A stretch of DNA of 21,541 nucleotides from assembly GCA_049680295.1 (NCBI GenBank), contig JBAUHN010000078.1, forward strand, positions 1 to 21,541, in the 5' to 3' direction. Source of the stretch: JBAUHN01 sp049680295 (GTDB taxonomy: Bacteria > Pseudomonadota > Alphaproteobacteria > Rhodobacterales > Rhodobacteraceae). Below the pieces are notes generated by a model. It saw nothing but the letters and a program-made list of their open reading frames with translations, made no database searches and had not been told where the DNA came from. Made by a program: the position numbers and the translations under genes. This document shows positions 14,371-21,541 of this stretch, piece after piece; within the stretch, counting starts at the first letter, position 1, and every line of letters starts with the position of its first letter.

Positions 14371-16332
14371 ATGAGCCTACCACCCGGATTCCTCGAAGAA
14401 CTGCGCACCCGAGCAAGCCTGACATCAGTTGTCGGACGCAAAGTCATCTGGGATATGCGCAAATCCAATCAGGCCAAGGGCGACATGTGGGCGCCTTGCC
14501 CGTTCCATCAGGAAAAATCCGCCAGCTTTCATGTCGATGACCGCAAGGGGTTTTATTACTGCTTTGGCTGTCACGCAAAGGGTGACGCAATTTCTTTTGT
14601 CCGCGAGACCGAAAACGTAAGCTTTATGGAGGCGGTCGAGATTTTGGCGCGCGAAGCCGGAATGCCAGTGCCAAAAATGGACCCGCGCGCGCAGGAAAAG
14701 GCCGACAAACGCACCGAATTGGCGGACGTTATGGAAATGGCCGTACAATATTTCCGCCTGCAATTGAAAACCGGTGCGGCCAGTGCCGCGCGTGATTATC
14801 TGGCCCGTCGCGGGTTGAATGCCGAAACGCTGGACCGGTGGGACATCGGCTTTGCACCGGATGCGTGGCAGGGGCTGTGGGATCATCTGACAGCCAAGAA
14901 TATCAGCGACGACCTTATCCTTGGTGCCGGTCTTGCCAAACCCAGCCAAAAGGGGGGAAAACCATATGACACTTTTCGCGGTAGGATCATGTATCCGATC
15001 CGCGATGCGCGGGGCCGTGCGATTGCCTTTGGGGGTCGTGCGATGGACCCCAACGACAATGCCAAATACCTCAACTCGCCCGAGACAGAGCTTTTTGACA
15101 AGGGCCGCAGCCTTTACAACCATGGGCCTGCACGAACGGCGGCAGGCAAGGGACAGCCGCTGATCGTCGCCGAAGGCTATATGGATGTGATTGCCCTGTC
15201 GTCTGCCGGGTTTGAAGCTTCGGTCGCACCTTTGGGCACGGCGGTCACTGAAACCCAATTGCAGATGTTGTGGCGCATAGCACCCGAGCCGATCATCGCG
15301 ATGGACGGCGACAAGGCAGGTATTGGCGCGGCAATGCGGTTGATTGATCTGGCTTTGCCACTGCTGGAAGCGGGCAAATCGCTGCGTTTCGCGTTGATGC
15401 CCGAAGGTCAGGACCCTGATGATCTGCTGCGTGCACAGGGTGCACCCGCCCTGCAAAAGCTGCTGGATCAAGCCATGCCTATGGTGCGTTTGCTGTGGCA
15501 ACGCGAAACCGAAGGCCGGGTTTTTGACAGCCCCGAACGCAAAGCCGGTCTCGACAAGGCCCTGCGCGACAAGATCATGTTGATCAAAGACGCTTCCGTG
15601 CGCAGCCACTACGGGCAGGAAATCAAAGACCTGCGATGGCAGTTGTTCCGCCCCAAACAAACCAAGCGCAATAATGCGCTACGTGGAAAGGGGCAGGGGC
15701 GATGGCAGCCGCCGCCAGAACCTGCAATGGCCAGCACAAAACTGTCCATTTTGGTGACAGCACAAGGCGATCAGGCCACCGATCATTTGCGAGAGGCGGT
15801 GATTTTGGCGGCCCTGGTATCTTGCCCGCAGATCATCGAAGAATTTGAAAGCGGCCTGGAGACGATGCCATGCTCCAAGCCTGAACATGCCGCATTGCGC
15901 GATCTATTGTTGCGAAACTTTGGTGCTTCGCCGGAGGTGTTGCGGACAAATATTTCTAAGGATTTAGGATCGCACACTCTTGAAAACCTGATGTCGGCAA
16001 GCCATGTCGCTGTCATACCGTGCATCAGAACACCCGGAAATGCCGAGATGGCCCGCATGACGGTGGCCGAAGAATTGGCGAAATTGGAAAGTATGCGCGG
16101 CCTAAATGCCGAAATCGTCGAGGCGACAGAGGATTTGAACGGACCTGCCGACGAAGGCGTGACATGGCGTTTGACCGAAGCATCGCGTGCAGCCAATCAG
16201 GCACAGCGCAGCGGCCAGGAAGACAATGCTGAATACGATGTTGGTAAAAACGGCGCCCGAATCAGTCGCGATGAACGCAGTGCTCTTGACCGGCTGTTGA
16301 ACCAAATTGGACTGTCCAAATCCGAAAAATAG
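14371..16332 (+). CDS. dnaG: DNA primase
   Basis: This 653-residue primase makes RNA primers for chromosome replication and works with the DnaB helicase. The N-terminal CHC2 zinc finger has C43, H46, C64 and C67 (CPFH...CFGC). The primase core follows, with the fold-specific sequence DTFRGRIMYPIRDARGRAIAFGGRAM and a TOPRIM domain: EGYMDVIAL (about 267-275) and MDGDKAG (about 311-317) provide the acidic metal ligands. The last 150-200 residues form the variable helicase-interaction domain. Homology begins at MSLPPGFLEELR, supporting this start even though no ribosome site is present. rpoD follows after 124 bases, the usual dnaG-rpoD arrangement. Confidence 0.98.
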   Translation: MSLPPGFLEELRTRASLTSVVGRKVIWDMRKSNQAKGDMWAPCPFHQEKSASFHVDDRKGFYYCFGCHAKGDAISFVRETENVSFMEAVEILAREAGMPVPKMDPRAQEKADKRTELADVMEMAVQYFRLQLKTGAASAARDYLARRGLNAETLDRWDIGFAPDAWQGLWDHLTAKNISDDLILGAGLAKPSQKGGKPYDTFRGRIMYPIRDARGRAIAFGGRAMDPNDNAKYLNSPETELFDKGRSLYNHGPARTAAGKGQPLIVAEGYMDVIALSSAGFEASVAPLGTAVTETQLQMLWRIAPEPIIAMDGDKAGIGAAMRLIDLALPLLEAGKSLRFALMPEGQDPDDLLRAQGAPALQKLLDQAMPMVRLLWQRETEGRVFDSPERKAGLDKALRDKIMLIKDASVRSHYGQEIKDLRWQLFRPKQTKRNNALRGKGQGRWQPPPEPAMASTKLSILVTAQGDQATDHLREAVILAALVSCPQIIEEFESGLETMPCSKPEHAALRDLLLRNFGASPEVLRTNISKDLGSHTLENLMSASHVAVIPCIRTPGNAEMARMTVAEELAKLESMRGLNAEIVEATEDLNGPADEGVTWRLTEASRAANQAQRSGQEDNAEYDVGKNGARISRDERSALDRLLNQIGLSKSEK

Positions 16333-16380
16333 CGTCGGGTGGCTAGTAAACATTAAGAAAACTACGGTAAACGGGTGGCC

Positions 16381-16433
16381 GAATCACCCAAAATCACTAT
16401 TGATTCCCTATGTGATTCGGTTGAGCGAATCAC
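16381..16433. promoter_or_regulatory. rpoD: Cluster of four GANTC sites and an inverted repeat before rpoD
   Basis: GAATC (16381), GATTC (16402), GATTC (16414) and GAATC (16427) all fall within 51 bp, although GANTC is expected about once per 256 bp. The last two lie in a perfect inverted repeat GTGATTCG (16412-16419) / CGAATCAC (16426-16433) with a 6-base loop, and CGAATCAC occurs also at 16380-16387. GANTC is the target of CcrM, the cell-cycle DNA methyltransferase of alphaproteobacteria. The cluster lies between the dnaG stop and the rpoD ribosome site, where an rpoD promoter would be. A regulatory role is inferred. Confidence 0.5.
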
Positions 16434-16456
16434 TGTAGCCCCTTAAGGAGCATCGA

Positions 16457-18445
16457 ATGGCCGCGAAAGACACCAAAGAAGACGCCAAGCCAGACGACCA
16501 GGATGCTGGTCATTCCCTTGATATGAGCCAGGCCGCCGTCAAAAAGATGATCGGCGATGCGCGCGAAAAGGGCTATATTACTTACGATCAGCTCAACACG
16601 GTATTGCCGCCCGATCAGGTCAGTTCCGAACAAATCGAAGACGTGATGTCGATGTTGTCCGAAATGGGCATCAACATCATCGAAGACGAAGATGCCGAGG
16701 AAGAAGAGGCCAAAGGCTCCACCGATCTGACCACCACCGAGGGCGCGCGCGATGTGACGCTGTCGACGGGCACGGCAGAAAAACTGGACCGCACCGACGA
16801 TCCGGTGCGCATGTATCTGCGCGAAATGGGGTCAGTTGAGTTGTTAAGCCGCGAGGGTGAGATCGCCATCGCCAAACGCATTGAGGCCGGTCGCAACACA
16901 ATGATCGCGGGCCTGTGCGAAAGCCCGCTGACCTTTCAGGCGATCACCATCTGGCGTGACGAACTCCTGTCCGAGGATATTTTGCTGCGTGACGTCATTG
17001 ATCTCGAGGCCACATTTGGCGATCAGATGGACGAAGATGGCGCTGTTACTGAACCTGTGGTGTCCACCGACGGGACAACTACCCCAAAAATAGAAACCGC
17101 CGCCGAAGAGGAATTGGACGCTGACGGCAACCCGATTGCCAAAGATGATGACTATGATGAGGACGAGCAGGCCAACATGTCACTGGCCGCTATGGAGGCG
17201 GCACTAAAGCCACAAGTCCTTGAAGCGCTGGATATCATTGCCGATGATTACGTCAAACTGTCGGAAATGCAGGACAGCCGGATTTCTGCAACCCTGAATG
17301 AGGACGGGTCGTTCAACAAAAAGGACGAAGCACTTTACCAAAAGCTGCGTGCCGAAATCGTGCTGCTGGTCAACGAATTGCACCTGCATAACAACCGTAT
17401 TGAAGCGTTGATTGACCAGCTATACGGCATCAACCGACGCATCATGCAGATCGACAGCTCGATGGTGAAACTGGCAGATCAGGCGCGGATCAACCGCAAG
17501 GAATTTGTCGACGAATATCGCGGCTATGAACTTGACCCCAATTGGCTGGAACGCATGGCCGAAAAGCCGGGGCGCGGGTGGCAGATGTTCATCGAACGCT
17601 CTACCGACAAAATTGAAGAATTGCGCAGCGATATGGCGCAAGTTGGTCAGTACGTTGGCCTTGATATCTCGGAATTCCGCCGCATTGTGCAGCAGGTTCA
17701 AAAGGGCGAAAAAGAAGCCCGCCAGGCCAAGAAAGAAATGGTCGAGGCGAACTTGCGTCTGGTGATATCCATCGCCAAAAAATACACTAATCGCGGGTTG
17801 CAATTCCTTGATCTTATTCAAGAAGGGAACATCGGCCTGATGAAGGCCGTCGATAAATTCGAATATCGCCGCGGCTATAAATTCTCGACCTATGCGACCT
17901 GGTGGATCCGCCAAGCAATTACCCGCTCGATTGCTGATCAGGCGCGCACCATCCGTATTCCTGTTCATATGATTGAGACGATCAACAAACTGGTGCGCAC
18001 CGGACGCCAGATGTTGCACGAAATCGGACGTGAGCCGACCCCTGAGGAATTGGCAGAAAAGCTGCAAATGCCTTTGGAAAAAGTGCGCAAGGTGATGAAA
18101 ATCGCCAAGGAACCAATTTCACTGGAAACCCCGATTGGCGACGAAGAAGACAGCCAGCTGGGCGATTTCATCGAGGACAAAAACGCGGTGCTGCCTTTGG
18201 ACAGCGCCATTCAGGAAAACCTCAAGGAAACCACAACGCGGGTTCTGGCATCCCTGACGCCGCGCGAAGAGCGGGTCTTGCGGATGCGCTTTGGTATCGG
18301 CATGAACACCGACCACACTCTCGAAGAAGTGGGACAGCAATTCAGCGTCACCCGCGAACGTATCCGCCAGATCGAGGCAAAGGCCCTGCGCAAGCTTAAG
18401 CACCCAAGCCGCAGCCGCAAATTAAGGTCCTTTCTGGATCAGTAA
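16457..18445 (+). CDS. rpoD: RNA polymerase primary sigma factor (sigma-70, RpoD)
   Basis: This 662-residue housekeeping sigma factor directs RNA polymerase to most promoters. Region 1.1 lies at about residues 15-85, and region 1.2 at about 115-147 (DPVRMYLREMGSVELLSREGE). It is followed by the large non-conserved region with an acidic stretch (around KDDDYDEDEQAN, about 232-243). Region 2 (about 426-500) has the core contacts and the -10 helix in FSTYATWWIRQAITRSIADQ. Region 3 follows, and region 4 (about 594-655) ends with the -35 helix-turn-helix TLEEVGQQFSVTRERIRQIE. Length is typical of alphaproteobacterial RpoD. The start ATG has AAGGAG 6 bases upstream. It is followed by a strong terminator. 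Confidence 0.98.
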   Translation: MAAKDTKEDAKPDDQDAGHSLDMSQAAVKKMIGDAREKGYITYDQLNTVLPPDQVSSEQIEDVMSMLSEMGINIIEDEDAEEEEAKGSTDLTTTEGARDVTLSTGTAEKLDRTDDPVRMYLREMGSVELLSREGEIAIAKRIEAGRNTMIAGLCESPLTFQAITIWRDELLSEDILLRDVIDLEATFGDQMDEDGAVTEPVVSTDGTTTPKIETAAEEELDADGNPIAKDDDYDEDEQANMSLAAMEAALKPQVLEALDIIADDYVKLSEMQDSRISATLNEDGSFNKKDEALYQKLRAEIVLLVNELHLHNNRIEALIDQLYGINRRIMQIDSSMVKLADQARINRKEFVDEYRGYELDPNWLERMAEKPGRGWQMFIERSTDKIEELRSDMAQVGQYVGLDISEFRRIVQQVQKGEKEARQAKKEMVEANLRLVISIAKKYTNRGLQFLDLIQEGNIGLMKAVDKFEYRRGYKFSTYATWWIRQAITRSIADQARTIRIPVHMIETINKLVRTGRQMLHEIGREPTPEELAEKLQMPLEKVRKVMKIAKEPISLETPIGDEEDSQLGDFIEDKNAVLPLDSAIQENLKETTTRVLASLTPREERVLRMRFGIGMNTDHTLEEVGQQFSVTRERIRQIEAKALRKLKHPSRSRKLRSFLDQ

Positions 18446-18469
18446 ATGTCACGGCAGTGTTATTGATAC

Positions 18470-18498
18470 CAGGCGGGCCGAGATGGCCTGCCTGTTTT
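18470..18498 (+). terminator. Intrinsic terminator after rpoD
   Basis: A 10-bp stem (CAGGCGGGCC with GGCCTGCCTG, one G-U pair) and a 5-base loop are followed by TTTT, then C, G and TTT. It lies 25 bases after the rpoD stop on the same strand, so it should end the dnaG-rpoD transcript. Confidence 0.8.
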
Positions 18499-18608
18499 CG
18501 TTTCGGGTGACGGGAATATTGTCCGTTGGACGTGGTCTGCATCGCCTGTTCCATTTAGTCCCGGCGGTCTGAGCGCGCCCAAACCTGACGCATATCGCAA
18601 CTGTGATT

Positions 18609-18636
18609 TTGCCGTGTGGTGGAAGGGCACTATACT
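18609..18636 (+). promoter_or_regulatory. Candidate sigma-70 promoter of the first secreted paralog
   Basis: TTGCCG (18609-18614) and TATACT (18631-18636) are separated by 16 bp. Transcription would begin near 18643, about 17 bases before the start codon, leaving room for the AGGGG-type ribosome site (about 18648-18653). Confidence 0.5.
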
Positions 18637-18659
18637 GGTGTGGAGCCAAGGGGATCGCC

Positions 18660-19061
18660 ATGCTTCGTTTTGCTATTGTAACTGTACTCGCTATTTCACC
18701 TGTCGCAGCTTCGGCTCAGGGATTGTTCTTTCGTTCCAAACTGCCGGTAAATCCCATTTCTACCGACAGCTTTGAAGTGATCGAAGCATATGGAGAAGGA
18801 TCAAGTGGAATCTGGTGTGCTGCAGCAAGTTATACGATACGGACGTTGGGCAAAAACAGAGGGCGGTTGTACATAGAACGCCCGCGAGGTCCTAGCGTGA
18901 CGCAAGCCGGACGCAAGGGGGTCGTCTTTTCGACTAAGCCGATTCCAGGTGTCGAAGGAACGAAAAACAAAAGCATCAAGAAAATTGGCGCTAATCTGAG
19001 CATTGCTTTCGCAATTCAGTTCTGCCGAGATAACATCATCGAACCCGGAGATAAATTTTAG
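18660..19061 (+). CDS. Small secreted protein, paralog 1 of a tandem family (unknown function)
   Basis: I do not recognise this family. The 133-residue protein starts with a signal peptide (MLRFAIVTVLAISPVAASA, cleavage near residue 19-20). The mature part shares a pattern with the two following copies: FEVI, then G-x-G, WCAAASY, R-L-Y-I, G-P-SVTQAG-x-KGVVFS, and a C-terminal FCRD. The two Cys (WC and CRD) are conserved in the intact copies and probably form a periplasmic disulfide. An earlier in-frame GTG (18603) adds 19 residues ahead of the signal peptide and lies upstream of the likely promoter, so it is rejected. The gene stands alone after the rpoD terminator with its own promoter. It shows no enzyme motif. 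Confidence 0.8.
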   Translation: MLRFAIVTVLAISPVAASAQGLFFRSKLPVNPISTDSFEVIEAYGEGSSGIWCAAASYTIRTLGKNRGRLYIERPRGPSVTQAGRKGVVFSTKPIPGVEGTKNKSIKKIGANLSIAFAIQFCRDNIIEPGDKF

Positions 19062-19083
19062 AGCAATTATCGAAAACTGAGCC

Positions 19084-19470
19084 TTGGCGCTAAAGTCGAT
19101 TGCCGCGACAAGTCTTGCGATGTGCTTGGCTGCGCCACTGGCCGTACAAAGCCATCGGGCGAAAAACCGTTTTCATGTAAATCTAATGGCGAACGGCGCG
19201 TTTGAAGTGGTGGACGAGCGTGGTATTGGCGCGCGCGGCTTGTGGTGTTCTGCTGCGCAATATGCCCGCGATGTTGCGGGCGCGCAGGGTAACGCACGGC
19301 TTTTTGTTCTGACAGAACGCGGCACCAGTTAGATACGACCGGGCTTCAAGGGTGTCGTCTTTTCGCTGAATCCAACCGAATTGCAATCAAGTTCTTTCCT
19401 GATTTCCGCGCTTTCGATCCAAAAACTGATTCCAACTTTCTGTGCGCCATGCTTATTTTCAATGCAGTAA
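19084..19470 (+). pseudogene. Secreted paralog 2, decayed
   Basis: This middle copy of the tandem family shows the same core (FEVV, GIGARGLWCSAAQY, R-L-F-V, GTS, GFKGVVFS) but has several lesions. It has no ATG: the frame begins at TTG (19084) where the signal-like segment ALKSIAATSLAMCLAAPLAV starts, and no ribosome site precedes it. An in-frame TAG (19330-19332) replaces the Val of the SVTQ motif. After KGVVFS the sequence no longer resembles the family, and the CRD cysteine is not in frame; a frameshift may be present. The alignment across the TAG is ungapped, so that lesion is a substitution. It reads as a recent tandem duplicate losing function. Confidence 0.75.
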
Positions 19471-19535
19471 TCTGCGGCTTTTTCGCGACATCTCGAAAAC
19501 CCGTCCTATATGCCTCAGACAGGAGGTAACGGCAG

Positions 19536-19943
19536 ATGAAGAGATGGATTTTAGGCCCGGTGATGGTTGTTCTCATCGGTATTGGTGCGCAGGCATCCAC
19601 GCTGGCCGAAGAAAAACGGTTTGTGATCAACCGGATCAATGCCAATGATTTCGAAGTGATCAAACTGCGTGGCATGGGGGCGCATGAATTCTGGTGTGCA
19701 GCCGCCAACTATATCGAGGTGCGCACAGGGCAATCGGAGCGGACCCGGATTTATGTGCGTACCCCGCTTGGTGCCAGTGTAACACAAAGTGGTGCCAAGG
19801 GTGTTGTGTTCAGCACATCTGATGCAGGCCTACCGCCCGAAAGTGATCGGTTGAACCTCACAGTGTCCGAACCTGGGGTGGTGCTGAAATCCGCTCTGGC
19901 TAGACGCTATTGCCGCGATGCATTTACACGCAGTACAAAGTAA
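19536..19943 (+). CDS. Small secreted protein, paralog 3 of the tandem family (unknown function)
   Basis: This 135-residue protein starts with a signal peptide (MKRWILGPVMVVLIGIGAQA, cleavage probably around ASTLA). The mature domain aligns with paralog 1: NDFEVIKLRGMGAHEFWCAAANY, R-IYV, GASVTQSGAKGVVFS, and a C-terminal RRYCRDAF. The Cys pair and the SVTQ-x-G-x-KGVVFS core are kept, and overall identity to paralog 1 is moderate, so the duplication is not recent. A very good ribosome site (AGGAGGT, 19521-19527) fixes the start. Function is unknown. A small periplasmic domain with one disulfide, acting as a binding or inhibitor-like protein, is possible but not shown. Confidence 0.85.
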   Translation: MKRWILGPVMVVLIGIGAQASTLAEEKRFVINRINANDFEVIKLRGMGAHEFWCAAANYIEVRTGQSERTRIYVRTPLGASVTQSGAKGVVFSTSDAGLPPESDRLNLTVSEPGVVLKSALARRYCRDAFTRSTK

Positions 19944-20039
19944 TCTGCACGAAAGAGCCGCCGAAACGGCACGAATTGCGCAACCAGAATTGGCGCATTC
20001 GAGCCACATAAATTTTCCCGTATTTAGGGGGCGCATTTC

Positions 20040-20099
20040 CCCTCTACCCAAACCCTAGAGGGTGCCCTATAACTGTAGCGAAGTGGGGCGGTGACCCCA
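20040..20099. promoter_or_regulatory. Two inverted repeats in the nrdR upstream region
   Basis: CCCTCTA (20040-20046) pairs with TAGAGGG (20056-20062), and TGGGG (20084-20088) pairs with CCCCA (20095-20099). They lie in the 191-bp space before nrdR, with AAAAGGGGG as the ribosome site just downstream. No T-tract follows. No NrdR-box pair was recognised, so autoregulation is not supported by what I see. Confidence 0.3.
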
Positions 20100-20134
20100 T
20101 AAAAGAGGCAGAAATACATAAAAGGGGGACGGCT

Positions 20135-20602
20135 ATGCGCTGCCCGTTTTGCGGAAACGTAGACACTCAGGTCAAAGATAGTCGACCAGCGGAAGATCAC
20201 GTATCGATCAGACGCAGGCGGTTTTGCCCAGCTTGCGGCGGGCGGTTTACCACATATGAAAGAGTGCAGTTGCGCGACCTTGTGGTTATCAAATCAACCG
20301 GCAAACGCGAAGATTTCGATCGCGATAAGCTGGAGCGTTCGATCCGCATCTCGATGCAAAAGCGCCCCATAGACCCAGAACGTATTGACCAGATGATCTC
20401 TGGCATTGTGCGCCGGCTGGAATCGATGGGCGAGACTGACATCGGCTCCAAACAGATCGGCGAGATCGTGATGGAAGCACTGGCGCGGATCGACACGGTG
20501 GCCTACGTCCGGTTTGCCTCCGTCTACAAGAATTTCCAGGCCGCTGATGATTTTGATAAATTTGTCAGCGAGTTGCGGCCAGAATTGCCGCCCGAAGAGT
20601 GA
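20135..20602 (+). CDS. nrdR: Transcriptional repressor NrdR
   Basis: This 155-residue NrdR is the ATP/dATP-sensing repressor of ribonucleotide reductase genes. The zinc ribbon has C3, C6, C31 and C34 (MRCPFC...FCPAC), with RRRRFCPACGGRFTTYE as the DNA-contacting part. The ATP-cone domain (about residues 49-139) includes VIKSTGKREDFDRDKLERSI and a C-terminal TVAYVRFASVYKNF. Length and motifs are standard. The start ATG has AAAAGGGGG upstream. Its stop overlaps the ribD GTG start, the conserved nrdR-ribD order of many proteobacteria. Confidence 0.97.
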   Translation: MRCPFCGNVDTQVKDSRPAEDHVSIRRRRFCPACGGRFTTYERVQLRDLVVIKSTGKREDFDRDKLERSIRISMQKRPIDPERIDQMISGIVRRLESMGETDIGSKQIGEIVMEALARIDTVAYVRFASVYKNFQAADDFDKFVSELRPELPPEE

Positions 20603-21541
20603 CTGAAAACCCCGACAACCGCTACATGGCGCTTGCCTTGTCGTTGGGACGTCGGGGGCAGGGGCGCACCTGGCCTAACCCCTCCGTTGGTTGTGTTATT
20701 GTGAATAATGGCCGCGTCGTGGCGCGTGGTGTAACGCAACCCGGCGGTCGCCCACATGCTGAAACCCAAGCTTTGGCGCAGGCTGGCGACGCGGCCAACG
20801 GCGCCACTGCCTACGTCTCACTGGAACCCTGCGCCCATACTGGTGAAACCCCGCCCTGTGCCCAGGCCTTGATCAATGCTAAGGTCGCACGCGTTGTCAT
20901 TGCGCTGGAAGATGCGGACCCGCGGGTCAGCGGCCAAGGCATTGTAATGCTGAAACAAGCCGGGATCGACGTCACCACAGGGGTACTGCAAGACCGCGCA
21001 GAACGTGATCATCGCGGGTTTTTGATGCGTATTGGCATTGGTCGTCCAAGGGTCACATTAAAGCTGGCCAGCAGCTTTGACGGTCGCATTGCCACCGCGA
21101 CTGGCGAAAGTCAGTGGATTACTTCGGAATTGGCACGCCGCCACGTTCATGCGCTACGCGCCAAGCATGATGCGATATTGGTCGGCGGTGGTACCGCCCG
21201 TAAAGATGATCCATCGCTGACCCAGCGTGATCTGGGTTTGTCGCATCAACCAACCCGAGTCGTTGTCAGCCGCAGGCTTGATCTGCCGTTAATGGGAAAA
21301 CTGGCCCTGACCGCAAAGGACAGCCCGCTGGTATTATGTCACGGACAGGATGCCGACCCGCATCTGGTTACCGTCTGGCAAGACCTCGGCGCGACGTTGC
21401 TAAGCTGCAAATCTCATGCAGGGCAGCTTGATCCTAGCGACGTTTTGCAACGCCTTGGCCATCACGGCATCACTTGCGTTTTTTGCGAAGGCGGCGGCGC
21501 TTTGGCCGCCTCGCTGCTCAAGGCGGACCTAATTGATGATC
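20599..21541 (+). CDS. ribD: Bifunctional riboflavin biosynthesis deaminase/reductase RibD (3' end cut by window)
   Basis: About 314 codons are visible; the usual length is 360-370. The deaminase domain (residues 1-145) has WPNPSVGCVIV, the zinc ligand His53 in RPHAE (with catalytic Glu55), and Cys78 and Cys87 in EPCAHTGETPPC. The reductase domain begins at about residue 150 with LKLASSFDGRIATATGESQWIT and continues with HDAILVGGGTARKDDP. RibD performs two successive steps of riboflavin synthesis: deamination of the pyrimidine and reduction of its ribose side chain. The start is GTG, overlapping the nrdR stop by 4 bases (GTGA), so translation is coupled. Other rib genes are expected downstream of the window. 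Confidence 0.96.
   Translation, partial: MTENPDNRYMALALSLGRRGQGRTWPNPSVGCVIVNNGRVVARGVTQPGGRPHAETQALAQAGDAANGATAYVSLEPCAHTGETPPCAQALINAKVARVVIALEDADPRVSGQGIVMLKQAGIDVTTGVLQDRAERDHRGFLMRIGIGRPRVTLKLASSFDGRIATATGESQWITSELARRHVHALRAKHDAILVGGGTARKDDPSLTQRDLGLSHQPTRVVVSRRLDLPLMGKLALTAKDSPLVLCHGQDADPHLVTVWQDLGATLLSCKSHAGQLDPSDVLQRLGHHGITCVFCEGGGALAASLLKADLIDD

Noticed and set aside
14425..15660. Long minus-strand frame (411 codons) opposite dnaG
   Set aside because: It is fully antisense to a clear primase gene, its composition is biased as expected for a codon-usage shadow (many His, Gln, Arg), and it has no recognisable domain or ribosome site.
17420..18067. Minus-strand frame of 215 codons opposite rpoD
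   Set aside because: It is a shadow of the conserved sigma-70 coding sequence, with no family features.
1..21541. tRNA, rRNA, CRISPR array, insertion sequence, prophage or toxin-antitoxin system
   Set aside because: I looked through the intergenic stretches and found no cloverleaf, regular repeat-spacer pattern, transposase or paired toxin-antitoxin genes. A tRNAscan or profile search would be needed for certainty.

Overview
The window looks like chromosomal DNA of a marine alphaproteobacterium of the Rhodobacterales (roseobacter type). This is inferred from gene content (a TTT transporter with its own TctD/TctE pair, Rieske oxygenases, the dnaG-rpoD and nrdR-ribD neighbourhoods), moderate GC, and clustered GANTC sites of the kind methylated by CcrM. 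No tRNA, rRNA, CRISPR array, transposase or phage gene was seen. No taxonomic search was possible.

Region 1 (1-7723) is an uptake and catabolism module. A two-component system (response regulator 1348-2022 and histidine kinase 1-1351, minus strand, overlapping by ATGA) diverges from tctC (2160-3266), a natural tctA-tctB fusion (3335-5362) and a PrpF/GalD-type isomerase (5373-6464). A likely promoter with paired GTATAC sites then starts a second unit: a 79-residue unknown protein and, overlapping it by GTGA, a D-2-hydroxyacid dehydrogenase (6752-7723). The plausible substrate is a di- or tricarboxylate, but it is not identified.

Region 2 (7724-13973) is an accessory oxidative module: two Rieske oxygenase alpha subunits, a RidA-family protein, a DUF1028 Ntn-hydrolase-like protein and a LysR regulator on the plus strand, then a convergent FAD/NAD(P)-dependent monooxygenase-like gene. 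Both Rieske proteins have the Glu-His-His-Asp pattern of the carnitine/betaine-type oxygenases, so an N-methylated or other nitrogenous substrate is a reasonable guess. The second Rieske gene is cut by one in-frame amber codon lying exactly between its two Cys-His iron-sulfur pairs. The RidA protein lacks the arginine needed for imine deamination.

Region 3 (13974-18498) is core housekeeping: dnaG (primase), whose best promoter implies a leaderless mRNA, and rpoD (primary sigma factor), preceded by four GANTC sites in 51 bp and followed by a good terminator.

Region 4 (18499-19943) holds three tandem paralogs of a small secreted protein family that I do not recognise. The first and third are intact and the middle one is decaying. 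Region 5 (19944-21541) is nrdR followed by ribD (overlap GTGA, cut by the window end), the start of the usual riboflavin gene neighbourhood.

The best candidates for something undescribed are the secreted paralog trio, the combined TTT/PrpF/Rieske/Rid/DUF1028 locus, and the GANTC cluster before rpoD.
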